A stretch of 22,933 nt of DNA from Brevundimonas sp. UBA2388 (GCA_002343425.1 DDSO01000109.1:35170-58102), one strand, 5' to 3'. Shown: positions 6,166 through 14,083, counted from the first letter of the stretch. A program made the numbers and translations. The notes: a model not told the origin generated them from the letters alone.

Positions 6166-7776
6166 TCAGGTGGTGATTCGGCGACCGAACACCCTGTCCC
6201 AAGGCGCGGCGATCCCCAGCCCCGCAAGCACCGCCAGCCAGAACAGCAGGTCGCCGAACCGTCCGTAGATCGTCGGCGCCGTCGGCCGGGGCAGGCGGGC
6301 GTCGATGACGCCGCTCTCGCCCGGCTCCAGTCGCTGGTCGCCGATCACCCGACCCCAGGGATCGATCATGGCCGAGACACCGGTCGGCGTGGATCGCACC
6401 ACCGGCAACCCGGTCTCGATGGCGCGATAGCTGGCCAGATTCAGATGCTGGAGCGGACCGGAGCTGCGGCCGAACCAGGCGTCGTTGGAGATGTTGACGA
6501 TCCACTCCGGGCGGCCGGCCCCGCCGGGCGTGAAACCCGGATAGAGGCTCTCGTAGCAGATCAGGGGCTGGGCCCGCGGCGCGCCGGGAATGTCGATGGG
6601 CGCGGGGCGGGGGCCGGGACTGAAATCGGTGGGCATGTGCGTCAGGCTGCGCACCCCGAGGGCCCCCAGCAGGCCGCCTGCCGGCAGGTATTCGCCGAAC
6701 GGCACCAGCCGGTACTTGTCATAGACCGCGCTGATGTTCAGCCCGTCGCCGCCCTGGTCCGTCAGGACAAAGAGGCTGTTGAAATAGCGCGCGCCTTCCG
6801 GCGCCGAGGGGTCGGGAAGACCACGGCCCAGACCGACGATCAGGCTCTGCCCCGGCTGTACCGCACGGGCGATGGCGACAGCCTCGGGCGAGCCGGGCGC
6901 GAACACCTGATTGGCCGAGGCCGGCAGCGCTCCCTCGGGCCAGATGATCAGGTCGGGGACCAAGGCCCCGGGTCGGGCCGTCAGATTGACATAGCGATCG
7001 ACGATGCCGCGATAGGCCTCGGGGGTCCATTTGGACTCCTGGTCGACGTCGGCCTGGACGATGCGCACCACGGTGTCGGTCAGGGCCAGCTCCGCCCGCG
7101 ACAGCCGCACCGCGCCACCGATCAGCAGCCCCGCAAGGACCAATCCTCCGAGCACGGCCGCGCCGATGCGGGCCTTGCGCGGACCGGCGCCCAACAGAGG
7201 CCCGAACGCAGCCGCCGCCGCCACGGTGACGAAGCTGAGCCCGTAGACGCCCGCCACCGCCGCGAACTGGGACGCCGCCGACCCGGCCCTCCAGCTGGCC
7301 CCGGCGGGATTCCAGGGGAAACCGGTCAGGACATGGCCGCGCAGCCATTCCAGCAGGCAGAACAGGGCGGCGAAGAACAGCGCCCGCTTGACCCCGCCGG
7401 GCAGGAAGCGGCGGTACAGGGCCGTGGCCGTCCCCCAGAACAGGCCCAGACCGATGGGCAGGAGCGAAGCTGCGAAGGGCGCCATCCAGGCCTGGGCCGG
7501 ATTGACCAGAAAGGCCTCGGCCACCCACCAGCAGCTGATGAAGAAATAGGCGAAGCCCGCCAGCCAGCCCATCCAGAAGCCGCCGCGCACCGAGGTCGCC
7601 CGCTCGGCGAGGAACATCAGCAGCGCATAGCCCAGCAGGCCCGGCAGGACGCCGAACGGCGGATGCGCCAGCGCCGCCGCAGCCCCGGCCGCCAGCGCCA
7701 GACCGATGCGGCCGAAACGCAGGATCAGCCGCGCGCGCGGGCCGTCGTCGTCAAGCGTCGCCGTGAGGAGGTTCAT
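6166..7776 (-). CDS. lnt: Apolipoprotein N-acyltransferase
   Basis: An inner-membrane enzyme that adds the third acyl chain to the N-terminal cysteine of lipoproteins, the last step of lipoprotein maturation. The 536-residue protein has several N-terminal membrane spans (about residues 20-225) followed by a periplasmic nitrilase-like (carbon-nitrogen hydrolase) domain. The catalytic triad is visible: Glu281 in IIWPEGALP, Lys354 in YDKYRLVPFGEY and Cys407 in ICYESLYP. A last hydrophobic helix lies near the C-terminus. The ATG at 7776 is 26 bases inside the end of ybeY, so the two are translationally close; an in-frame start further upstream would only add residues lying wholly within ybeY. Many alphaproteobacteria have a CBS-domain CorC/HlyC gene between ybeY and lnt; here it is missing. 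Confidence 0.97.
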   Translation of the reverse strand: MNLLTATLDDDGPRARLILRFGRIGLALAAGAAAALAHPPFGVLPGLLGYALLMFLAERATSVRGGFWMGWLAGFAYFFISCWWVAEAFLVNPAQAWMAPFAASLLPIGLGLFWGTATALYRRFLPGGVKRALFFAALFCLLEWLRGHVLTGFPWNPAGASWRAGSAASQFAAVAGVYGLSFVTVAAAAAFGPLLGAGPRKARIGAAVLGGLVLAGLLIGGAVRLSRAELALTDTVVRIVQADVDQESKWTPEAYRGIVDRYVNLTARPGALVPDLIIWPEGALPASANQVFAPGSPEAVAIARAVQPGQSLIVGLGRGLPDPSAPEGARYFNSLFVLTDQGGDGLNISAVYDKYRLVPFGEYLPAGGLLGALGVRSLTHMPTDFSPGPRPAPIDIPGAPRAQPLICYESLYPGFTPGGAGRPEWIVNISNDAWFGRSSGPLQHLNLASYRAIETGLPVVRSTPTGVSAMIDPWGRVIGDQRLEPGESGVIDARLPRPTAPTIYGRFGDLLFWLAVLAGLGIAAPWDRVFGRRITT

Positions 7777-8212
7777 GGGGCCTGTATGGGTCCGCGACGC
7801 CAAGGCTGGCAAGCAGGGTTCGTTCCTCGCCCTCCATCGCCTCGGCCTCGGCCTCATCGACATGGTCCCGACCCAGAAGGTGGAGCACGCCGTGGACCGT
7901 CAGATGCGTCAGATGGTCGGCCAGGGTCTTGCCCTGCGCCGCCGCCTCGCGCGCGCACACGCCGAAGGCCAGCATCAAGTCGCCGAGATGCGGCGCGGCG
8001 CTTTCGGCGGCCGGGAAGGACAGGACATTGGTCGGCTGGTCGCGGTCGCGGAAACGGGCGTTGATGTCCCGCACCGCCGCGTCGTCGGTCAGCAGGACGA
8101 CAACATCGCCTTCAACTCCGGCCAGCGCCGCCGTCGCCGCCCGTTCGACCAGGGCGACGGCGTCCGGCAGGGCGGCGGTCCAGGCTTCATCCTCGACCTC
8201 GACCTCGATCAC
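7751..8212 (-). CDS. ybeY: Endoribonuclease YbeY (rRNA maturation factor)
   Basis: A zinc-dependent single-strand endoribonuclease involved in 16S rRNA 3'-end maturation and ribosome quality control. The 153-residue protein carries the family's metal site HGVLHLLGRDH with His107, His111 and His117, and the upstream N-V-L-S-F-P motif (62-67). It starts with GTG at 8212, overlapping the phoH stop in the 4-base sequence GTGA, so it is read by termination-reinitiation. The phoH-ybeY pair is conserved across bacteria. The lnt start lies inside its last 26 bases. Confidence 0.97.
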   Translation of the reverse strand: MIEVEVEDEAWTAALPDAVALVERAATAALAGVEGDVVVLLTDDAAVRDINARFRDRDQPTNVLSFPAAESAAPHLGDLMLAFGVCAREAAAQGKTLADHLTHLTVHGVLHLLGRDHVDEAEAEAMEGEERTLLASLGVADPYRPHEPPHGDA

Positions 8213-9204
8213 GAGTCGGGATCCTCAAGGTCGGCGGCGGGCCGGCGGCTGGCCGCGTCGGCGTCATAGGCGCGCACGATCCGCTCGACCATGGCATGGC
8301 GGACCACGTCCTGGGCCTCGAACCGCTGCACCCCGACCCCCTTCACATCCTCGAGAATGCGCAGGGCGTGTTTCAGGCCCGAGTCACGCGGGTTCAGCAG
8401 ATCGACCTGCGACGGGTCGCCGGTCACCACCATCCGCGCGCCCTCGCCCAGCCGCGTCAGAACCATCTTCATCTGCAGCCGCGAGGTGTTCTGCGCCTCG
8501 TCGACGATGATGAAGGCGTGGGCCAGGGTCCGGCCGCGCATGAAGGCGATCGGCGCGGCCTCGATCTCGCCCTTGTCGCGCCGGCGGCGGACATCGTCGG
8601 GACCGAGGATGTCGTTCAAGGCCTCCCAGATGGGGGCGAGGTAGGGATCGACCTTTTCGTTCAGGTCGCCCGGCAGGAAGCCCAGCTTCTCACCCGCCTC
8701 GACAGCGGGACGAGTGATGACCAGCCGGTCCACCTGCCCCCGCCGCAACAATGAGGCGCCGTAGGCTGCCGCAAGAAACGTCTTGCCGGTGCCCGCCGGG
8801 CCGACGCCGAAGGTCAATTCACACTGGCTGAGCAGCGACAGATAGTTGGCCTGGGCCGCCGTCTTGGGGGCGATGGCGCCGCGCCGTCCGACCGGCAGGG
8901 CGATGGCGTCAGGGGCCACACTCCCCTGCCCTGCCCGCGGCTGGGCCACAGCGGCGCCCAGGGCTGTGCGCACATCGGCCTCGGTGATCTCGGCGCCGGC
9001 GTCGGCGCGGTCCGCCAGGGTCTCGATGACCCGTTTGGCCTGGGCGCGGTCGCGCGCCGAGCCATTGATCGACACACCGCCGCCGGGCGTCTCGACCAGA
9101 ACCTTGAACCGGTCCTCGATCAGGGCCAGGTGCCGGCTGTTGGGCCCGATGACGGCGCGAAGGGCGGTATCGCCCAGGGCCAGGAACTCACTCTCACGCG
9201 CCAT
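8209..9204 (-). CDS. phoH: PhoH-like ATPase (YbeZ family)
   Basis: A 331-residue cytosolic P-loop ATPase associated with RNA metabolism and commonly partnered with YbeY. The N-terminal part (about 1-105) contains a KH-like/PhoH-associated segment. The PhoH domain follows, with Walker A GPAGTGKT (135-142), the [18 protein letters not shown] block (163-180) and Walker [10 protein letters not shown] (231-239), then TGDPSQVDL. The ATG lies 11 bases inside the end of miaB, and its TGA overlaps the ybeY GTG, so miaB-phoH-ybeY-lnt is one translationally coupled block. The precise biochemical role of this family is less settled than its conservation. Confidence 0.96.
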   Translation of the reverse strand: MARESEFLALGDTALRAVIGPNSRHLALIEDRFKVLVETPGGGVSINGSARDRAQAKRVIETLADRADAGAEITEADVRTALGAAVAQPRAGQGSVAPDAIALPVGRRGAIAPKTAAQANYLSLLSQCELTFGVGPAGTGKTFLAAAYGASLLRRGQVDRLVITRPAVEAGEKLGFLPGDLNEKVDPYLAPIWEALNDILGPDDVRRRRDKGEIEAAPIAFMRGRTLAHAFIIVDEAQNTSRLQMKMVLTRLGEGARMVVTGDPSQVDLLNPRDSGLKHALRILEDVKGVGVQRFEAQDVVRHAMVERIVRAYDADAASRRPAADLEDPDS

Positions 9205-10591
9205 GAACGGCCTTCTGCTTCACCAGCCGACCCTTCAGGGAATTCTGCTGGCCGTGTACGATCTCCACCGGAACGATCCGGCCGATCAGATGATCCGCGT
9301 CGTCGACATGGACCGATTGCAGCCAGGGCGAGCGGCCGATGGCCTGGGCGCCGTGACGGCCCTTCTTTTCGAACAGCACATCCATGGTCCGCCCGGCCAT
9401 GGCGGCGTTGAAGGCCGTCTGCTGCTCCCACAACAGGGTCTGGAGCGCGTGCAGACGGTCGCGCGCGACAGCGGCCGGAACCTGACCCGCCATGCCGGCC
9501 GCCGGCGTACCGGGACGCGGCGAATACATGAAGGAGAAGGCCGAGGCGTATTGAACGCGGCGCACCAGATCCATGGTCTGCTCGAAATCGGTTTCCGTCT
9601 CGCCGGGGAAGCCGACGATGAAATCCCCGGACAGGGCGATGTCAGGACGCGCCGACCGGACGCGGTCGATCAGGTCGAGATATTTCTGCCGCCCGTGCTT
9701 GCGGTTCATCGCCCGCAGTATGCGGTCCGAACCGGACTGCACGGGCAGGTGCAGCCAGGGCATCAGGGCCTCAAGCTCGCCATGGGCTGCGATCAGGTCG
9801 TCGCTCATGTCGTTGGGGTGGCTGGTCGTGTAGCGGATCCGGTCGATGCCGGGGATGTCGGCCAGCGCCCAGGCCAGCCGGGCCAGGGTCGAGGGCGCGC
9901 CGTCCGACCCCTCCCCGTCATAGGCGTTGACGTTCTGGCCCAGCAAGGTGACCTCGCGCACGCCCTTCTCAGCCAGCTCCCGGGCCTCGGCCAGCACCGC
10001 CGCGACCGGTCGCGACCATTCGGCCCCCCGGGTGTAGGGCACGACGCAGAAGGTGCAGAATTTGTCGCAACCCTCCTGCACCGTCAGGAAGGCGGTCGGG
10101 CCGTCGACCCCGCGCGTTCCGGGCAGGGCGTCGAATTTGTCGACCGGGGCGAAGTCGGCTCCGATCCGCTCGCCCCGCGCCCGCGCCGTGCGGGTCAGCA
10201 GCTCGGGCAGCTGATGATAGGCCTGCGGTCCGACCACCAGATCGACCGCAGGCTGCCGTCGCATGATCTCCTCGCCCTCGGCCTGGGCGACGCAGCCGGC
10301 CACGGCGATGGTCATGCCCCCCTGCCCCGCCGCCGACCGCGCGTCCTTCATCTCCCGCAGCTTGCCCAGTTCGGAATAGACCTTCTCGGCCGCCTTCTCG
10401 CGGATATGGCAGGTGTTGAGGATGACGAAGTCGGCGCCCTCGGCCGTATCGGTCGTGGCATAGCCGAGCGGGCGCAGCACATCGGCCATGCGCTCGCTGT
10501 CATAGACGTTCATCTGGCAGCCGTAGGTCTTGATGAACAGCCGCTTGGGCGCGGCCGGTCCGTCCTGCGGCGGGACGAGGGTTTCTGTCAT
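9194..10591 (-). CDS. miaB: tRNA-2-methylthio-N6-dimethylallyladenosine synthase (MiaB)
   Basis: A radical-SAM methylthiotransferase that converts i6A37 to ms2i6A37 in tRNAs reading UNN codons. The 465-residue protein has the N-terminal UPF0004 domain with cluster-binding Cys25 ([11 protein letters not shown]), Cys61 (NTCHIREKA) and Cys100 (AGCVAQ). The radical-SAM CxxxCxxC site is Cys175, Cys179 and Cys182 ([17 protein letters not shown]), and a TRAM RNA-binding domain lies at the end (about 395-460). It needs two 4Fe-4S clusters, which fits its place directly after fur and near nfuA. No Shine-Dalgarno sequence precedes the ATG. A GCTAAACA element ends 8 bases upstream and could be the -10 of a weak internal leaderless promoter, though no good -35 is visible. 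Confidence 0.98.
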   Translation of the reverse strand: MTETLVPPQDGPAAPKRLFIKTYGCQMNVYDSERMADVLRPLGYATTDTAEGADFVILNTCHIREKAAEKVYSELGKLREMKDARSAAGQGGMTIAVAGCVAQAEGEEIMRRQPAVDLVVGPQAYHQLPELLTRTARARGERIGADFAPVDKFDALPGTRGVDGPTAFLTVQEGCDKFCTFCVVPYTRGAEWSRPVAAVLAEARELAEKGVREVTLLGQNVNAYDGEGSDGAPSTLARLAWALADIPGIDRIRYTTSHPNDMSDDLIAAHGELEALMPWLHLPVQSGSDRILRAMNRKHGRQKYLDLIDRVRSARPDIALSGDFIVGFPGETETDFEQTMDLVRRVQYASAFSFMYSPRPGTPAAGMAGQVPAAVARDRLHALQTLLWEQQTAFNAAMAGRTMDVLFEKKGRHGAQAIGRSPWLQSVHVDDADHLIGRIVPVEIVHGQQNSLKGRLVKQKAVHGA

Positions 10592-10654
10592 GGACGGCGT
10601 GTTTAGCGCGCCGGGGTCGGACAGGCTACCGGAACCCGGGGCGCGGCTGCCGGA

Positions 10655-11137
10655 TCAGATATCCAGCTTGTCCGGATCGACGCGGTGGGCGTGGCGGGTG
10701 AAGATCAGGCCCTCGCGCTTGGATGGCTCCGCGCCGGCGATGGCCTTGCCGTAGAGCTCCAGCTTGTGACCGATCAGTTCGAAGCCCAGCCGTTCGGCGA
10801 TTTCGGTCTTCAGACGTTCGATCTCGGCGTCGAAGAATTCGATGACTTCGCCGGTGCGGGTGTCGATCAGGTGGTCGTGGTGGTCATCGCCAGCCTCTTC
10901 ATACCGGCTGCGGCCGTCGCCGAAATCGTGCTTCTCGACCACGCCGGCCTCCTCGAACAGGCGGACGGTGCGATAGACGGTGGCGATCGAAATGTGCGGA
11001 TCGATGGCCGAGGCGCGTCGGTACAGTTCCTCGACGTCCGGGTGGTCGTCGGCGCTGGAAAGCACGCGGGCGATCACCCGCCGCTGCTCGGTCATGCGCA
11101 TGCCGCGGTCGGCGCAGAGTCTCTCGATCCGGTCCAT
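10655..11137 (-). CDS. fur: Ferric uptake regulator family protein (Fur)
   Basis: A 160-residue dimeric metal-responsive regulator. The N-terminal winged helix has recognition helix ISIATVYRTVRLFEEAG (49-65). The metal-binding core has His32 (DHPDVEELYRRA), the HHDH cluster (86-89) and acidic residues around 100-105. The CxxC pairs that hold structural zinc in many Fur proteins are absent; Cys8 is the only cysteine, a form I associate with alphaproteobacterial Fur. The ISIATVYRTV sequence and overall layout favour true Fur over Zur, PerR or Irr, but metal specificity cannot be proved from sequence. It sits between rimI (28 bases) and miaB (63 bases) on the same strand, so it is probably co-transcribed with tRNA-modification genes. 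Confidence 0.93.
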   Translation of the reverse strand: MDRIERLCADRGMRMTEQRRVIARVLSSADDHPDVEELYRRASAIDPHISIATVYRTVRLFEEAGVVEKHDFGDGRSRYEEAGDDHHDHLIDTRTGEVIEFFDAEIERLKTEIAERLGFELIGHKLELYGKAIAGAEPSKREGLIFTRHAHRVDPDKLDI

Positions 11138-11165
11138 GGCCGACAGGATAGGCGGGCCGTCCGCG

Positions 11166-11597
11166 CTAGGGAAGCGCCGCCGGCAAGTTGAGAGCCAGTA
11201 TCAGCGCGTCCTGCCGGTCGCCGCCGGGCCGGGCGTAGTAGCCGGGCCGCCGCCCCGCCTCTGCGAAGCCCGCGCGAGCGTAGAGGGCCAGGGCGGCGGC
11301 GTTGTCATCGGCCACCTCGAGAAACAGTCGTACAGCGCCACGCGCCGCCGCCGCTCTCGCGCCTTCGCTGACCAGCCGGGCGCCGAGGCCCTGACGTCGC
11401 GCCGACGGACAAACCGCAAGCGTCAGGATTTCCGCCTCATCAGCGACCGCGCGCAGTAGAATGAAGCCGTCGGGTTCCTCGATGACGAAGACCCCTGCCT
11501 GACCCAGCAGGGCCTCAAACGCCGCGGCGTCCCAGGGCGCGGCGAAGGCGGCCGCGTGGCGTTCGGCCAGACGCACAGCCGCGGCGGCGGCGGTCAC
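11166..11597 (-). CDS. rimI: GNAT acetyltransferase, RimI type (ribosomal protein S18 N-terminal alanine)
   Basis: A 143-residue GNAT-fold enzyme. The acetyl-CoA loop RRQGLGARL lies at 67-75. It is preceded by EILTLAVCPS and followed by FLEVADDNAAALALYARAGF (starting 92) with the expected Glu94 and Tyr106. RimI acetylates the N-terminal alanine of ribosomal protein S18. The start is GTG at 11597, sharing the 4-base GTGA with the tsaB stop; the frame is open further upstream but that stretch lies inside tsaB. The tsaB-rimI pair is widely conserved, which supports RimI over other GNATs. Confidence 0.93.
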   Translation of the reverse strand: MTAAAAAVRLAERHAAAFAAPWDAAAFEALLGQAGVFVIEEPDGFILLRAVADEAEILTLAVCPSARRQGLGARLVSEGARAAAARGAVRLFLEVADDNAAALALYARAGFAEAGRRPGYYARPGGDRQDALILALNLPAALP

Positions 11598-12280
11598 GGG
11601 GCCCGGACCGGGCCGCGGGCCTGGCCCGGCAGGCGGGTGGGCGGCGTCGCATCGGGGGCGCGCAGATACAGCGGACGGGCCAGGGCGGAAGCCGGATCGG
11701 CCAGCGCCGCCAGCCGCGCGAGGGCTTCGGGCGCCGGGCCCTCCAGGGTCAGGACGGTCCTTCCCGCTGCGACATCGGTGAACAGGGCCGCGCCGGAGCC
11801 GACCAGCACGGCGTCTCTCCCCAGGCTCGGGATTCGGGCCGCCGCCGCGTCGATCGAGAGGGCTTCCGCCGGCCCGTCCGGCGCAGCGCCGCGCCAGAAC
11901 CGGGCATAGACCTGGCCGCGCCGGGCATCGATCAGGGCTGCGACCGTCGCCCCCTCGCCCGCCGAAGCCGCAAGGGCGTCCAGGGCCGAGACGCCGACCA
12001 CCGGCCGGTCCAGCGCCGCGGCCAGCCCCTGGGCGAAGGCCAGACCGACACGCAGGCCCGTGAACGAGCCCGGGCCGACCGTCACGCCGATGCGATCGAG
12101 GTCGGCGAACGCCAGGCCCGCCTGCGCCGCCGCCTCGCGGGCGTATCCGGCGATGCGTTCGGAGTGGCCCTTCACCATCGGCTCGGACCGCAGGCCGAGC
12201 CGGCGCACGCCCGCGCCATCCACCTCGAACACGCCGGCGGTGCACAGGCCCAGGGCCGTATCGACGACCATCAATTTCAT
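11594..12280 (-). CDS. tsaB: tRNA threonylcarbamoyladenosine biosynthesis protein TsaB
   Basis: A 228-residue ASKHA-fold protein without catalytic activity of its own. It pairs with TsaD (and TsaE) to place threonylcarbamoyl on A37 of ANN-decoding tRNAs. The signature VGPGSFTGLRVGLAFAQGL begins near residue 68 and the N-terminal MVVDTA phosphate-loop-like strand is present. The ATG at 12280 lies 25 bases after the XRE regulator 2 stop, and the TGA overlaps the rimI GTG. With miaB three genes downstream, the operon carries two different position-37 tRNA modifications. Confidence 0.96.
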   Translation of the reverse strand: MKLMVVDTALGLCTAGVFEVDGAGVRRLGLRSEPMVKGHSERIAGYAREAAAQAGLAFADLDRIGVTVGPGSFTGLRVGLAFAQGLAAALDRPVVGVSALDALAASAGEGATVAALIDARRGQVYARFWRGAAPDGPAEALSIDAAAARIPSLGRDAVLVGSGAALFTDVAAGRTVLTLEGPAPEALARLAALADPASALARPLYLRAPDATPPTRLPGQARGPVRAP

Positions 12281-12305
12281 GCCGCGGCCCCCGTACCCGG
12301 CGCGG

Positions 12306-12695
12306 TCAGTCGCCTCGCGCCAGCGCCCGCACGATGCGCGCCACCGCCCGCCGGACGTCGCGATCCTCGATCAACGGAAAACCAGAGGCCACCGACCGAC
12401 CGTCGACGGTGGCCGTGAGAAAGCGCAGCGTCTCCCACCCCTCGTCCGCCGCGCCGCGGGCCGTCTCGACCGGCGGGAAGAAGGTCTCCACCGAGGTCCC
12501 CAGAACCGTCGCCGCCCGGTGCAGGCGCGAGGCGGAGATACGGTTCTGGCCGGTCTCGTATTTCTGCACCTGCTGGAAACTGATCCCCAGCTGCTGGGCG
12601 AGGGCGCTCTGGGACAGGCCGAGCGCCGAGCGCCGCAGCCCGATCCGCGCCCCCACATAGGCGTCGATCTCGTCCCGTCCGCCGATCCTCGCCAT
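12306..12695 (-). CDS. XRE-family helix-turn-helix transcriptional regulator (regulator 2)
   Basis: A 129-residue protein with the HTH at about 14-73 (SQSALAQQLGISFQQVQKYE, recognition region FQQVQKYETG 40-49) followed by NRISASRL, closely matching regulator 1 at 5588-6004. The remaining 55 residues are an unassigned tail ending in a helix (DRDVRRAVARIVRALARGD). A GAGGGAGG-type ribosome-binding site lies upstream of the ATG. It leads the tsaB-rimI-fur-miaB-phoH-ybeY-lnt run with only 25 bases to tsaB, so it may be co-transcribed. The upstream region has GTTTC/GAAAC palindromes that look like operators. Confidence 0.9.
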   Translation of the reverse strand: MARIGGRDEIDAYVGARIGLRRSALGLSQSALAQQLGISFQQVQKYETGQNRISASRLHRAATVLGTSVETFFPPVETARGAADEGWETLRFLTATVDGRSVASGFPLIEDRDVRRAVARIVRALARGD

Positions 12696-12728
12696 GGTCG
12701 TCCGCCGCCTCCCTCTCAGGAGAAGACT

Positions 12729-12767
12729 GTTTCATGGAAACGAAAACGTTGCAATCAATTCGTTTCA
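12729..12767 (-). promoter_or_regulatory. Operator-like repeats and possible promoter of XRE regulator 2
   Basis: GTTTC-ATG-GAAAC (12729-12741) is a palindrome. GAAACGAA (12737-12744) and TTCGTTTC (12759-12766) form a perfect 8-bp inverted repeat with a 14-base gap. A possible minus-strand promoter (TTGATT at 12753-12758, ATGAAA at 12730-12735, spacer 17) runs through them. The 10-base ATTCGTTTCA (12758-12767) is repeated exactly upstream of XRE regulator 3. The region ends at the regulator 3 stop codon. Confidence 0.5.
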
Positions 12768-13343
12768 TCAGAGTTCCAGCCGGGCTGTGACGGCGGAGAC
12801 GACCCGGGTGTCTGACCGGGCGATCCGCTCATGCGCTGTCAGGCCCCCGGAACCCCCCCGCACGGTCAGCGCCCCGGCGTCGGCGCCCTCATAAATCCGG
12901 ACCCGGACCTCGCCGTCCGCCATCTCGATCACACAGCCCTGATCGCGCCGGGGCCAGCGGCCGGGTTCGTACTCCACAACCACACCCGAGGCGGCCCAGG
13001 GCGCGAGATCGTCATTGGACAACTGCAGCCGACGCGGGGCGGCCCTCGTGGGGATTTTGGGCGCATGGACAAAGGCGCGCCCCTCGCTGGCCATGCCGGG
13101 GGCCGCCGGTCCCTGATGGAACAGCAGATCCTCCGGCGTGGCGTCGAGGGCGGCGGTCAGGCGGCGCTGGACATCCGGACGATACAGGCCGGAGCGCTTG
13201 CCGGTCTCATACAGGCCCCACCCCTGGCTGGTCATGCCCGCACGACGACCGGCCTCTGCCTGGGAAAGGGCGCGGTCGCGGCGCAGGGCCGCGAGGGCTT
13301 CGCCGAGACGCCGCGCGTCGTTGTCGCTCTGGAACCGGGGCAT
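12768..13343 (-). CDS. XRE-family repressor-like regulator with a degenerate S24/LexA-like C-terminal domain (regulator 3)
   Basis: A 191-residue protein. An N-terminal CI/Cro HTH (about 9-65; SQAEAGRRAGMTSQGWGLYE, recognition region MTSQGWGLYETG 37-48) is followed by a linker. Residues 106-190 resemble the fold of the S24 peptidase of phage CI repressors (APWAASGVVVEYEPGRWPRR, then DQGCVIEMADGEVRVRIYEG). Where autocleaving repressors have G-D-S-M, this protein has N-D-D-L (110-113), and no lysine lies in the second catalytic strand (VRVRIY), so self-cleavage is not expected. The ATG at 13343 lacks a clear ribosome-binding site. The promoter carries the same 10-base motif as that of regulator 2, which lies downstream on the same strand 72 bases past its stop. 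It may be a domesticated phage-type repressor. Confidence 0.85.
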   Translation of the reverse strand: MPRFQSDNDARRLGEALAALRRDRALSQAEAGRRAGMTSQGWGLYETGKRSGLYRPDVQRRLTAALDATPEDLLFHQGPAAPGMASEGRAFVHAPKIPTRAAPRRLQLSNDDLAPWAASGVVVEYEPGRWPRRDQGCVIEMADGEVRVRIYEGADAGALTVRGGSGGLTAHERIARSDTRVVSAVTARLEL

Positions 13344-13383
13344 GGAGTGATGATGGCGCAGTCGCCGTCCGGAAGCGAGGACG

Positions 13384-13411
13384 GATTCGTTTCAGGGTGT
13401 TGGGGTGTCAA
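13384..13411 (-). promoter_or_regulatory. Promoter with overlapping operator-like site of XRE regulator 3
   Basis: On the minus strand a perfect TTGACA (13411-13406) is followed 13 bases after TTGACAC by AACGAATC (13391-13384), a partial match to GCTANAWC. The sequence TGAAACGAAT (13394-13385), identical to the reverse of 12758-12767, overlaps the spacer and -10. This is the arrangement expected of an autorepressed promoter. GAAGCGA/TCGTTTC (13372-13378, 13387-13393) adds an imperfect dyad. Confidence 0.5.
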
Positions 13412-13480
13412 CGCTCGTCACGCGCCGAGGCATACTGGTGCATCACAACGCCTTGTGCAGAACGGCGTCGGGCTGGCGCT

Positions 13481-14038
13481 TCAGATCACCTGCTCAACCG
13501 AGGTCACTTCGGGGATGTAGTGTTTCATCATCTGCTCGACCCCCGCCTTCAAGGTGGCGGAGGACGAGGGGCAGCCGGCGCAGGCGCCGCGCATCCGCAG
13601 GGTCAGGACGCCCGTCTCCTCGTTGAAGGCGTCGAACAGGATGTCGCCGCCGTCCTGGGCCACGGCGGGGCGCACACGGCTGTCCAGCAGCTGTTTGATC
13701 TCGATCACGATCTCGGAGTCCTCGCCGGTAGCGGCATTGTCGGACGTCGTCCCGTCGCGCATCAGCGGCGCGCCCGAAACGAAGTGATCCATGATCACCG
13801 CGAGGATGGGCGCCTTCATCTGCGGCCAGTCGGGACCGTCGGGGCGACGCGTGACCGAAATATAGTCGTAGCCGAAGAAGATTCCGGTCACGCCCTCGAG
13901 CTCGAACAGAGCCTCGGCGAGCGGGGATGCCGCGGCCTCATCCCGGTTCACGAAGTCACGCGGATCGGATGACACATCCCGCCCGGGCAGGAATTTCAGC
14001 GCGTTGGGATTCGGGGTCGGTTCGGTCTGGATGAACAT
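13481..14038 (-). CDS. nfuA: NifU-family iron-sulfur cluster carrier (NfuA/Nfu)
   Basis: A 185-residue protein with an N-terminal Nfu domain (about 1-88; MFIQTEPTPNPNALKFLPGR, eukaryotic and alphaproteobacterial type) and a C-terminal NifU domain (about 108-180). The cluster-binding CxxC is at Cys153 and Cys156 (GACAGCPSS). It is thought to receive Fe-S clusters from the assembly scaffold and pass them to apo-proteins such as radical-SAM enzymes. MiaB, encoded 3 kb away, is a plausible client. The ATG has no evident Shine-Dalgarno sequence. Upstream is the heptad-repeat palindrome separating it from the UspA-family gene. The symbol follows family usage; the alphaproteobacterial form differs from E. 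coli NfuA in its N-domain. Confidence 0.95.
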   Translation of the reverse strand: MFIQTEPTPNPNALKFLPGRDVSSDPRDFVNRDEAAASPLAEALFELEGVTGIFFGYDYISVTRRPDGPDWPQMKAPILAVIMDHFVSGAPLMRDGTTSDNAATGEDSEIVIEIKQLLDSRVRPAVAQDGGDILFDAFNEETGVLTLRMRGACAGCPSSSATLKAGVEQMMKHYIPEVTSVEQVI

Positions 14039-14083
14039 GGCGGGTAAGTGCGCTCGCAGAGCGGTGGGTTCAAGACCTGAGGA

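Noticed and set aside
6043..8064. Long + strand frame (673 codons) opposite lnt and ybeY
   Set aside because: Arg/Gln/Gly-rich antisense translation with no domain; the minus-strand genes have complete catalytic motifs.
10592..10654. An attenuator hairpin between fur and miaB
   Set aside because: CGCGCC and GGCGCG can pair at a distance but the stem is interrupted and there is no U-tract.
11166..12245. A possible 359-residue rimI fusion protein
   Set aside because: The upstream 216 codons overlap tsaB in another frame and are Arg/Gly/Pro-rich; the GTG at 11597 in the tsaB stop is the natural rimI start.
12768..13343. A prophage remnant around the repressor-like gene
   Set aside because: No integrase, phage structural genes or attachment repeats are present, and the flanking genes are housekeeping genes.
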